A DNA stretch of 7,807 nucleotides. Origin: CAYLJV01 sp964554215. GTDB lineage: Archaea > Hadarchaeota > Hadarchaeia > Hadarchaeales > JAGGTB01. The notes under the pieces were generated by a model. The model had not been told where the DNA came from and made no database searches. It worked only from the letters and a program-made list of their open reading frames with translations. The stretch spans positions 1-7,807 of the forward strand of contig CAZKND010000056.1 in NCBI GenBank assembly GCA_964554215.1. The letters run 5' to 3'. Positions 1-5,753 of the stretch are shown piece after piece. The translations under genes and the position numbers were made by a program. How positions within the stretch are numbered: position 1 is the stretch's first letter; the number at the start of each line of letters is the position of its first letter.

Positions 1-900
1 GTAGGTCACCATGGCTTCGTCCGAAACTACACCGGTGAGGAACTCTTTGACCAGAGACTTCTCCCTCATGACGTCTAAATCTTCTAAAACGTCCTCTGCT
101 TTGTTTATGAGTTCTTTAATTCCTTGTTCGCTGGAGTATCCGAGGTCGTAAACTGCTTCTATTTTATCTTGAACGTCATTTTTCAGATAGTCTCCTTTCA
201 AAAACTTGTTCTTATTGGGCCCTGGCCCTCCAACTATTATCAATCTCAGCTCCTCATCGGCGGCAAACTCTCTATTCGCTAATTCCCCAACTCTGTTCAA
301 GAACTGTTCGAGTGCTTTCTCCCTCAATCTTTCGAATCTTTGAGCTGATTGACCTCCTTTGCTGTGCTTACCCCATACGCTCGAGGTCAGATTAGAAGCT
401 ATATCCAGATGTTTTCCTTTGAGGGTGGCTACGGTCGCTTCTTTCGAATCAACCACGATCAAACCAACCTTTTCACCTGTCGCTATCGCTTCTTTGAGGG
501 GTTCTAGAAGGAATTCTTGGTCACACCTGTAAATCCTGGACTCTATCGGCTCTGGGGGCTCTACCCAATACAGTTTGATGTCGGTCTTACCTTCTTGATC
601 GCTCACGTCTCCACTGAAAACTGCCATTCCATTTTCAGGTGATTCGCTTCCGTTTTTCTGAGAATATTTCTGAAGGAAGTTGATTATCCGTCTGAGGGCC
701 GAGGTCACGTTTTTCCGAGTGCTTTTCGATTTTATATTTTCAGCTGTTCCTTCCTCTTCTCTCAGTTGACTGATGACTACATTGATGTCAAAATTTGGTG
801 GGATATATACGGTTATCAGTTCCGTATTTCTACCTCTAATCCCTTCCAACTCGTCTAACAATTTTTTGTATTGGTATTCATCTCTACTCGATTCTGACAT
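1..900 (-). CDS. prf1: Peptide chain release factor aRF1, N-terminal 300 residues (runs off left edge)
   Basis: Archaeal class-1 release factor, which recognises all three stop codons in the ribosomal A site and triggers peptidyl-tRNA hydrolysis. The reading frame is open from ATG at 900 to base 1, giving 300 residues without a stop. The hallmarks sit in the family order: NIKS stop-decoding motif at 55-58 within NIKSKSTRKNV, YxCxxxF motif (YRCDQEF) at 124-130, and the catalytic GGQ at 182-184 in GKHSKGGQSAQRF, followed by GGPGPNKNKFLKGDYL. Positions nearly match human eRF1. Archaeal aRF1 is about 410-420 residues, so roughly the last 115 residues (end of domain 3) lie beyond the window. It is divergent from pyrH across a 74-nt gap. 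I see no clear Shine-Dalgarno, and a TATA-like box about 40 nt upstream suggests a short leader. Identity is near certain. Confidence 0.97.
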   Translation of the reverse strand, partial: MSESSRDEYQYKKLLDELEGIRGRNTELITVYIPPNFDINVVISQLREEEGTAENIKSKSTRKNVTSALRRIINFLQKYSQKNGSESPENGMAVFSGDVSDQEGKTDIKLYWVEPPEPIESRIYRCDQEFLLEPLKEAIATGEKVGLIVVDSKEATVATLKGKHLDIASNLTSSVWGKHSKGGQSAQRFERLREKALEQFLNRVGELANREFAADEELRLIIVGGPGPNKNKFLKGDYLKNDVQDKIEAVYDLGYSSEQGIKELINKAEDVLEDLDVMREKSLVKEFLTGVVSDEAMVTY

Positions 901-930
901 ACTATCCGCCGGTTATCTTTTCTTCCCAGT

Positions 931-947
931 TAAACGTTTATAATATA
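931..947. promoter_or_regulatory. Shared A/T-rich core promoter of prf1 and pyrH
   Basis: The 74-nt gap between the two divergent genes holds a perfect 10-bp palindrome, TAAACGTTTA (931-940), running into TTTATAATATA (937-947). Read on the plus strand it is a TATA box about 30 nt before the pyrH ATG, predicting a transcript with almost no leader. Read on the minus strand (TATATTATAAA) it lies about 40 nt before the prf1 ATG. Because the element is almost symmetric, it could serve both genes. This is inferred from base composition and spacing. Confidence 0.55.
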
Positions 948-954
948 GGGCTCG

Positions 955-969
955 AAAGGAGTCATGGAG
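955..969 (+). promoter_or_regulatory. Ribosome binding sites before pyrH
   Basis: Two purine-rich sites precede the pyrH ATG at 975. AAAGGAG (955-961) is 13 nt away, too far for optimal use. GGAG (966-969) is 5 nt away, which is good. An ATG at 964 lies between them and opens a 4-codon frame (MEKK) whose TGA overlaps the pyrH ATG as ATGA. The site at 966-969 best explains initiation at 975. Confidence 0.5.
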
Positions 970-974
970 AAAAA

Positions 975-1661
975 ATGAGAATATCAATCTGCTTTGGTGG
1001 ATCAACATTCAACCCTGAAAATATAAGTGTGGAAACAGTTCGGAAGATTTCGGAAGCATTGAAGGAACTGCATGGAGATCATGAGATACTAGTTACTACG
1101 GGCGGGGGTCAAACAGCGAGAAAATACATTAAAGTGGGAAAAGAGCTTGGAATCCCTCATAAAAAGTTGGACCAAATCGGAATACAAGCAACGAGATTAA
1201 ACGCAAAACTACTAATCTCGGCGATTGGAGAGATTGCCGAAGAAGAACCTCCCGAAAGTTTTGAGAAAGCAATACAAAGTATTCTCAGAAACAAGATACC
1301 TGTAATGGGTGGAACTCAGCCAGGACATACAACGGATGCTGTAGCTGCAGAGTTAGCAAACACGAGCGACTCGGATTTGCTTATATACTTTACCGACGTA
1401 GACGGGATTTACACCGAAGATCCCCACGAGAACGAAGACGCCGAAAAAATACACGAAATTGAAGACAAAGAATTGTCCAAACTAATGTCTCAAATGGATT
1501 TTGAACCTGGATTGACAGCGGTTATAGACCCACTGGCTGCAGAGATACTGTCTCAAGCTAAAATTAGAACTCTGGTTCTGGGAGCGGAAGAAATCGAAAA
1601 TCTACGAGAAGTAATAGAGGATAACGAACATCAGGGGACCGAGATTGTTCCCACCGAATAA
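975..1661 (+). CDS. pyrH: Uridylate (UMP) kinase, archaeal PyrH type
   Basis: Cytosolic amino-acid-kinase-fold enzyme that phosphorylates UMP to UDP with ATP, feeding UTP and CTP synthesis. The 228 residues match the usual archaeal length. Visible family signatures are the N-terminal GGS (8-10), GGGQTARKYI (43-52), LDQIGIQATRLNAKLL (65-80), the strongly conserved MGGTQPGHTTDAVAAELA (111-128) and FTDVDGIYTEDP (139-150), a nucleotide-contact region, then DPLAAEIL (185-192). The protein is acidic, like its neighbours. The ATG start is preceded by GGAG at 5 nt, and translation from here begins directly with the first beta strand. It is divergent from prf1 and convergent with valS, 42 nt apart. 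The pairing with a release factor is probably only positional. Confidence 0.95.
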   Translation: MRISICFGGSTFNPENISVETVRKISEALKELHGDHEILVTTGGGQTARKYIKVGKELGIPHKKLDQIGIQATRLNAKLLISAIGEIAEEEPPESFEKAIQSILRNKIPVMGGTQPGHTTDAVAAELANTSDSDLLIYFTDVDGIYTEDPHENEDAEKIHEIEDKELSKLMSQMDFEPGLTAVIDPLAAEILSQAKIRTLVLGAEEIENLREVIEDNEHQGTEIVPTE

Positions 1662-1675
1662 AACTGTAAATTATT

Positions 1676-1686
1676 CCAAAAAATAG
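1676..1686 (-). terminator. T-rich terminator of valS
   Basis: In the 42-nt gap between the convergent pyrH and valS genes, the minus strand reads CTATTTTTTGG, with six consecutive T at 1683-1678, about 20 nt past the valS stop. T-tracts without a hairpin are the usual archaeal intrinsic termination signal. No comparable T-run exists on the plus strand for pyrH. Confidence 0.45.
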
Positions 1687-1703
1687 CAAAAGATACCTTC
1701 GAT

Positions 1704-4151
1704 TTACTCTCCACGGACAATTTCATTTATTTTTATAGAACCATCGTCTAGCTCTATATATTCTTCAGGGTCTTCTACATCTTCAAACTTGACATTTTGA
1801 ATATTAATAGCACCCTTAACCAATGATTCCATCTTTTCTATCCTTTCTTTCCCTTCGGAATCTTCGCTCATTTTAACTTCTTCCACTTCTTCGCTCAAGG
1901 GTATTCCTTTTTCGGACTTCCATCTTCGAACCTCTTCAATGAACTCTTCGGCTAAATCTCCTAAGGATTCGGACTCTTCATCAACATGTTTTTGTTCTAT
2001 TCCTGTCCATTCGTTCAGATGTAAGCTCTTTACTTCTTCAGTGTCTCTAAACAGTTTTTGATAAATCTCTTCGGTTATATGAGGTATTATTGGAGCGAAA
2101 ATCTTCAAACTAGTAAGCAAACCCTTATAAAGCGTGTATTGAGCAGCTCTTTTACTTTCCTCACCATATTCGTCCGCTTCGTATAGTCTATGTTTGACCA
2201 TCTCCAAATAATTGTCACAAAATACATTTTTGAAGAAGTTCTCTATTTTTCTTCTTACTTTGCTCACTTCATAATTTTCATAATATTCCTTGCATTCCTT
2301 ACTGACCTCGTCAACCTTTGTGAGGATCCATTTGTCTATCATCTCCAATTCGGGCTCGCCAGAAGGATCAAAATCTTCTATATGCATTCCCACAAATCTG
2401 GAAGCATTCCAAATCTTTCTCAAAACCTTGTTCCCTCTAATAACGTCTTTTTCTTGGTAGACGATATCTTCTCCTGTGCCTGCACCGGCGGACCAATACC
2501 TCAAAACGTCGGTTCCATGCTCTTCTATTATGTTTACAGGGCTGACTCCGGTTCCTTTACTACTACTCATGCCTACTCCATCTTCAGAGTAAACGTAGCC
2601 CGAAATCATTGCATCTTCCCATGGCTTCTCATCATGGTGTAAGTAGGATTTCAGAATGGTGTAAAAAGCCCAAGTTCGGATTATGTCATGAGACTGAGGT
2701 CTCAAACTCATCGGGAACAGTTCTTCGAAAAATTCATCATCTTCACCCCATCGAGTCGCTATTTGAGGCGTCAAAGAAGAGGTCATCCAGGTGTCCATCA
2801 CGTCCTCTTCCGGAGTTACTTCCTCAGAACCACATTCTGGACATTTTCTATCTTCGGTGCGAGGATCTACAGGCAGTTCATCCTCATCCGGTGTCACAAT
2901 ACTATCACATTCTTCACAATACCAGATAGGGAATGGAATTCCATAGGCTCTTTGTCGAGAAATGCACCAATCCCACTTTAGATTCTCAACCCAATCCTTG
3001 TACCTATTCTCGTAATAATCTGGATACCAATCCACCTCTTCACCTTTCTCTATCAGTTCGTCCTTGTGTTCCAAAGTGTTGACAAACCACTGTTTTGTTG
3101 GAACGAACTCTACAGGTGTCTCACATCTCCAACAAACTCCAACTGATTGCTGCAAATCTTCTTGGTCGAAAATGGTTCCATCATCTTTCAAGTCTGAAAC
3201 TATTTGATCACGAGCTTCTTTTATGCTCAAACCTTCGTATTTTCCTGCAAGTTCATTCATCTCTCCCTTCTCGTTGATAGAGATTCTTAGCGGTAAATCA
3301 TACTCTCTCCAGATTTCAACATCAGTGCTGTCACCAAATGTACAAATCATAACTATACCTGATCCAAATTCAGGGTCGACCTCCTCCGATTCCATAACAG
3401 GAACTTCATAATCAAAAATAGGAACTTTAACCTCCTCTCCAATCAAGTCCTCATACCTCTCATCGTCAGGATTTACGAAAACTGCGACACAAGAGGGAAG
3501 TAACTCCGGTCGAGTAGTAGCTATTTCTATTTTTTCCCCATCTTTGGTCTCAAAGTAGAGATAATTCAATATAGTGTGTCTTTCTTTGTCTTCAACAGTA
3601 GCTTGAGCTAGGCTGGTTTCATGATAAGGACACCATAACGTCGGTTCGTCTTTCCGATATATTTCATCGTCATCGTAAAGTTCTAAGAAAGATTTTTGAG
3701 CTATCTTCATGCTCCTATCATTGATTGTGCGGTAAAATGTATCCCAATCCCAAGACATACCTATTCGGTCGAAAATCTCCGTCATCTGGTCTTCCAACTT
3801 TTTCGCTGCAGACTTACATTCCTTCGTAAATTCTTCTCGCCCTACATCCTCTTTACTTATTCCTAATTCCTCCTCCACATACCTTTCAGTAGGTAAACCA
3901 TTATCATCATAACCAACGGGGAAATACACGTTATAACCAAGCAATCTCTTAGCTCTAGCAATCATTTCAAATTCCAAGTAATTTTTAGCATGCCCCATAT
4001 GCAAATCGCCAGAAGCATATCTTGGAGGAGTGTCAATTGAGAATACGGGCTTATCTGAATCTGAGTCAAATTTGGAAATATTCCATTCGTCCCACTTTTC
4101 CTGCCACTTCTCTTCGACTTCTTCTGGCTCGTATGATTTCGACATATCCAT
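1704..4151 (-). CDS. valS: Valyl-tRNA synthetase (class Ia)
   Basis: Charges tRNA-Val with valine in the cytosol and edits mischarged threonine. The 815 residues contain, in order, the HIGH-box variant HMGH (51-54), the CP1 editing domain with ATTRPELLPSCVAVFVNP (211-228) and GSGIVMICTFGD (263-274), Cys pairs CWRC (340-343), CEEC (412-415) and CPEC (437-440) that look like zinc sites, and RPQSHDIIRTWAFYTILKSY (484-503). The anticodon-binding domain begins near KIWNASRF (579-586). The KMSKS loop reads GMSSSKGTG (527-535), lacking the usual first lysine. The family usually has about 860-880 residues, so this is compact but appears intact. It is strongly acidic. The ATG at 4151 has GAGG 9 nt upstream; a second in-frame ATG at 4145 would give MSKS. 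The CWRC and HIIRTWAF-type blocks separate it from IleRS and LeuRS. Confidence 0.95.
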   Translation of the reverse strand: MDMSKSYEPEEVEEKWQEKWDEWNISKFDSDSDKPVFSIDTPPRYASGDLHMGHAKNYLEFEMIARAKRLLGYNVYFPVGYDDNGLPTERYVEEELGISKEDVGREEFTKECKSAAKKLEDQMTEIFDRIGMSWDWDTFYRTINDRSMKIAQKSFLELYDDDEIYRKDEPTLWCPYHETSLAQATVEDKERHTILNYLYFETKDGEKIEIATTRPELLPSCVAVFVNPDDERYEDLIGEEVKVPIFDYEVPVMESEEVDPEFGSGIVMICTFGDSTDVEIWREYDLPLRISINEKGEMNELAGKYEGLSIKEARDQIVSDLKDDGTIFDQEDLQQSVGVCWRCETPVEFVPTKQWFVNTLEHKDELIEKGEEVDWYPDYYENRYKDWVENLKWDWCISRQRAYGIPFPIWYCEECDSIVTPDEDELPVDPRTEDRKCPECGSEEVTPEEDVMDTWMTSSLTPQIATRWGEDDEFFEELFPMSLRPQSHDIIRTWAFYTILKSYLHHDEKPWEDAMISGYVYSEDGVGMSSSKGTGVSPVNIIEEHGTDVLRYWSAGAGTGEDIVYQEKDVIRGNKVLRKIWNASRFVGMHIEDFDPSGEPELEMIDKWILTKVDEVSKECKEYYENYEVSKVRRKIENFFKNVFCDNYLEMVKHRLYEADEYGEESKRAAQYTLYKGLLTSLKIFAPIIPHITEEIYQKLFRDTEEVKSLHLNEWTGIEQKHVDEESESLGDLAEEFIEEVRRWKSEKGIPLSEEVEEVKMSEDSEGKERIEKMESLVKGAINIQNVKFEDVEDPEEYIELDDGSIKINEIVRGE

Positions 4152-4154
4152 TTT

Positions 4155-4164
4155 ATCCTTCCTC
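4155..4164 (-). promoter_or_regulatory. Ribosome binding site of valS
   Basis: The minus strand reads GAGGAAGGAT followed by AAA and ATG. GAGG lies 9 nt before the ATG at 4151, favouring this start over the in-frame ATG two codons later. Confidence 0.5.
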
Positions 4165-4184
4165 TTATTCCATGATTTCTATAC

Positions 4185-4196
4185 CTATAAAAAATA
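4185..4196 (-). promoter_or_regulatory. TATA-like box of valS
   Basis: The minus strand reads TTTTTTATAGG, centred about 39 nt before the valS ATG. Archaeal spacing of about 25 nt from box to transcription start would give a leader of only about 15 nt, just including the GAGG site. The same T-run could instead end a transcript coming from upstream. Confidence 0.45.
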
Positions 4197-4233
4197 TTTT
4201 CAAACTTAGTTTTGACAACCATCTATTTGATTT

Positions 4234-4294
4234 TTAGCTTATCCCTAAGTATTCTTCAATATTCTTACCCGATAGGTCTCAGACCTTCAGCTAA
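4234..4294. other. Three-way-junction inverted repeats upstream of valS
   Basis: This lies in the 222-nt gap between valS and the upstream regulator gene. Closing helix: TTAGCT (4234-4239) with AGCTAA (4289-4294). Second arm: TATC/GATA (4240-4243 with 4271-4274), TAAG/CTTA (4246-4249 with 4264-4267) and TATT/AATA (4250-4253 with 4258-4261) around a 4-nt loop. Third arm: GGTC/GACC (4275-4278 with 4282-4285). About 22 pairs in 61 nt form a compact junction. It could be a small RNA on the minus strand, a long valS leader element or an operator. No tRNA, C/D-box or H/ACA consensus is present. The rest of the gap shows nothing beyond T-rich signals. Confidence 0.3.
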
Positions 4295-4335
4295 CCGTTC
4301 CTTCTTACTTTTTGAAAAATCGATTGGGGATACAA

Positions 4336-4347
4336 CTTAAATAAAAA
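4336..4347 (-). terminator. T-rich terminator after the winged-helix gene
   Basis: The minus strand reads TTTTTATTTAAG starting 27 nt after the stop of the 4374-4682 gene. It fits an archaeal T-tract terminator. It also resembles a TATA box whose start point would fall just before the folded element at 4234-4294, so the role is ambiguous. Confidence 0.35.
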
Positions 4348-4373
4348 CCGAAGAACTACTCTGAACTTGAACA

Positions 4374-4682
4374 TCAAGCAACCGTTTTTATATCTTCTTT
4401 TCTCTCTACTCCAACCTCTTCCTCTAATGTGCTTTTCAACCTTCCTAGTTCATTCACAATCGCCGAGTCCTCATCGAGTTTGTAAAGCTGCGTATTTTGA
4501 TATTTCCTGCTTCTTTTGACAATCGAAAGTTGTTCCAAAATATCCCATTTCCTATAAAGAGTACTTCGAGATAAGCCTGTTTCTTCAGCTAGATCCGTTT
4601 TTGAATAATCCATAACGGGATTTTCCAAAAGGAATTCTATTAACATTGCCAAAGGTTTATCCAAAACTAATTCTAAAGCCAA
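4374..4682 (-). CDS. Winged helix-turn-helix transcriptional regulator
   Basis: A 102-residue DNA-binding protein, predicted cytosolic. Residues about 1-22 (LDKPLAMLIEFLLENP) form the first helix. The helix-turn-helix is SKTDLAEETGLSRSTLYRKW (27-46), with the recognition helix around SRSTLYRK, followed by the wing and the conserved tail YKLDEDSAIVNEL (67-79). This layout is common among small archaeal winged-helix regulators. The start is TTG at 4682: an in-frame TGA lies two codons upstream, the ATG at 4689 is out of frame, and the next in-frame ATG (residue 13) would cut the first helix. A GAGG sits 10 nt before the TTG. The gene is divergent from a second small DNA-binding-like gene, which suggests shared control or autoregulation. 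The regulated genes and signal are unknown. Confidence 0.82.
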   Translation of the reverse strand: MALELVLDKPLAMLIEFLLENPVMDYSKTDLAEETGLSRSTLYRKWDILEQLSIVKRSRKYQNTQLYKLDEDSAIVNELGRLKSTLEEEVGVERKEDIKTVA

Positions 4683-4716
4683 CTCTCATTCGCCTCTTTT
4701 AACCCTTCTAATAGCA

Positions 4717-4768
4717 ACATATGTAATGACAAACTTAAAAAAATTTTTCTCAATGACACAATTATTGT
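4717..4768. promoter_or_regulatory. Divergent promoter/operator region with repeats
   Basis: The 101-nt gap between the two divergent small genes contains a central CTTAAAAAAATTTTT (4736-4750 region) that reads as a TATA-like element on both strands. On the plus side it is about 44 nt from the ATG at 4784, on the minus side about 58 nt from the TTG at 4682. The direct repeat AATGACA (4725-4731 and 4752-4758) flanks it. ACATATGT (4717-4724) is a perfect palindrome, and ACAATTATTGT (4758-4768) has 5-bp arms around one base. These are plausible sites for the flanking winged-helix protein. Confidence 0.4.
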
Positions 4769-4775
4769 TTCAAAT

Positions 4776-4780
4776 GTGAT
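4776..4780 (+). promoter_or_regulatory. Partial Shine-Dalgarno (GTGAT) of the basic small protein
   Basis: GTGAT lies 3 nt before the ATG at 4784. It matches the 3' half of the archaeal GGAGGTGAT site, and the distance to the start codon is nearly the same as for the complete site before the EncFtn-like gene (4 nt). It supports this start. Confidence 0.4.
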
Positions 4781-4783
4781 ACA

Positions 4784-5065
4784 ATGGGCAAATATACTGA
4801 CGAGCAGAAGAAAAAGAATATGCTCGCCAAAATGGTTATGCGAAGAAAAGTGGGAGAAAGATACACACCCAAAGAAAAAGTTTACAGCGGAGTTCCAAAA
4901 CATGCTAGAGGTAATCTAGAAAGTTTACTGGACGAACTTCATAAAGACGGATTCATCGAATATCACAAAGGAAAAAGTTGCGTATCCATAAATCGTCACA
5001 AAAAAAGAATGGTAAAAAAATATCTAAAAGATGAAATACCGGAGTTTTACTGGGACAACTGGTAA
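4784..5065 (+). CDS. Small basic protein, probable archaeal winged-helix family
   Basis: A 93-residue protein without a firm name. It carries about 23 Lys/Arg against 13 Asp/Glu, clearly basic among acidic neighbours, which points to nucleic-acid binding. The order is a basic helix (DEQKKKNMLAKMVMRRK, 6-22), the segment YTPKEKVYSGVPKHARG (27-43), a recognition-type helix NLESLLDELHKDGFIEYHKG (44-63) and a strand CVSINRHKK (66-74). The tail is PEFYWDNW. The pattern 'LAK...TP.E....P KH...... L..EL..DG.I..H....VS.N' recalls small archaeal winged-helix proteins; this is from memory of the family layout, not a search. It starts at ATG with GTGAT 3 nt upstream. It is divergent from the other winged-helix gene and convergent with the next gene, 81 nt apart. 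Confidence 0.72.
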   Translation: MGKYTDEQKKKNMLAKMVMRRKVGERYTPKEKVYSGVPKHARGNLESLLDELHKDGFIEYHKGKSCVSINRHKKRMVKKYLKDEIPEFYWDNW

Positions 5066-5126
5066 TCAATATAATTCTGAATATACCTAGAATAGCATCC
5101 TTGTTTTAAAAACCTAATTTTACACC

Positions 5127-5132
5127 AAAAAA
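5127..5132 (-). terminator. T-tract terminator after the 162-aa gene
   Basis: The minus strand has TTTTTTGG, six T at 5132-5127, starting 15 nt past the stop of the 5147-5635 gene. It repeats the TTTTTTGG form seen after valS. The gap (5066-5146) holds only short T4 runs on the plus strand for the convergent gene. Confidence 0.4.
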
Positions 5133-5146
5133 CGAATAAATACCTT

Positions 5147-5635
5147 TCACGTCAATGCTTTCGAGGTCAAAGTAACTACAATCCCTTCTATATCTTCAAA
5201 CTCCTCGTTGAGTTTGTCCTTTCTTTGGGAAGATGTCAAATCGGTCATGAATCCGTCTTCTTCAAGTAGTGTCTGTATCCCTTCTAGAACAATTTTGACG
5301 TCTTGATCTCTTTCGAGAGCTCCTAATTTTATCATCACTTCTTTGTCTCCTGATTTGACCTCTGAAGGGTGTCTATCTAAAACTAGGATTATCGGTAGTT
5401 CGGGTTTGAACGGGTCGAGGTCTAGACTGTCTAACATGGAAAAGGTTTGGTCCTCGGTCAGTTTTAGATATAGGTGGTTTTCCCCCAATTCAGTGTTCAT
5501 TTTTCCAGATTCCCTTACCAATGCCTCACCGATGTCATCTGCGAACCTCTTCGGGAGTCCAACCTCTATTATATAAGCGTCATATCTCTCTTCCCGCGAA
5601 GTTTCAAGAGTTGGTTCTTTTATTTTTTCACTCAT
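5147..5635 (-). CDS. Hypothetical protein, 162 aa, function not recognised
   Basis: I do not recognise this family. It is an acidic soluble protein with no signal peptide, membrane segment or Cys pairs. The N-terminal 17 residues (MSEKIKEPTLETSREER) look disordered. An alpha/beta domain follows: strand DAYIIEVGLP (19-28), helix RFADDIGEALVRESGK (30-45), strand NHLYLKL (53-59), a segment ending in PELPIILVLDRHP (78-90), strand KEVMIKLG (98-105), helix KIVLEGIQTLLEED (114-127) and a final strand EGIVVTLTSKAL. The LVLDRHPSEVKSGDKEVMIKLG block looks like the conserved core. The ATG at 5635 lacks a Shine-Dalgarno; AATTAATTC centred about 24 nt upstream could give a leaderless transcript. The frame is long, stop-free and flanked by a terminator, so it is a real gene. 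Neighbours give no functional clue. Confidence 0.8.
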   Translation of the reverse strand: MSEKIKEPTLETSREERYDAYIIEVGLPKRFADDIGEALVRESGKMNTELGENHLYLKLTEDQTFSMLDSLDLDPFKPELPIILVLDRHPSEVKSGDKEVMIKLGALERDQDVKIVLEGIQTLLEEDGFMTDLTSSQRKDKLNEEFEDIEGIVVTLTSKALT

Positions 5636-5653
5636 TTAGAAAACCTGTTAGAT

Positions 5654-5689
5654 GAATTAATTCGTTCTGAACTTATTTCTCTGATTAAT
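5654..5689. promoter_or_regulatory. Palindromic A/T promoter region of the 162-aa gene
   Basis: In the 118-nt gap, the perfect palindrome GAATTAATTC (5654-5663) is directly followed by the inverted repeat GTTCTGAAC (5664-5672). AATTAAT (5655-5661) can also pair with ATTAATT (5683-5689). The first element lies about 24 nt before the ATG at 5635, the spacing of a TATA box for a leaderless mRNA. The rest of the gap (5690-5753) shows nothing else. Confidence 0.3.
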
Positions 5690-5753
5690 TGTAGATTTTC
5701 TTCCTTTAAGAACTAATGATTCACAAAATCCACTAGTCAAAACTACTCCAAGT

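Noticed and set aside
2190..3411. Several plus-strand open frames of 60-150 codons inside valS
   Set aside because: They lie antisense to a clearly recognised ValRS, have no family signatures, and show composition explained by the reverse complement of an acidic protein.
4200..4330. C/D-box, H/ACA or tRNA-like gene in the gap before valS
   Set aside because: CTGA occurs twice on the minus strand but no TGATGA C box, no 3' ACA at a suitable place and no T-loop consensus were found.
4683..4689. ATG at 4689 as start of the winged-helix regulator
   Set aside because: It is out of frame, and an in-frame TGA lies directly upstream of the TTG used.
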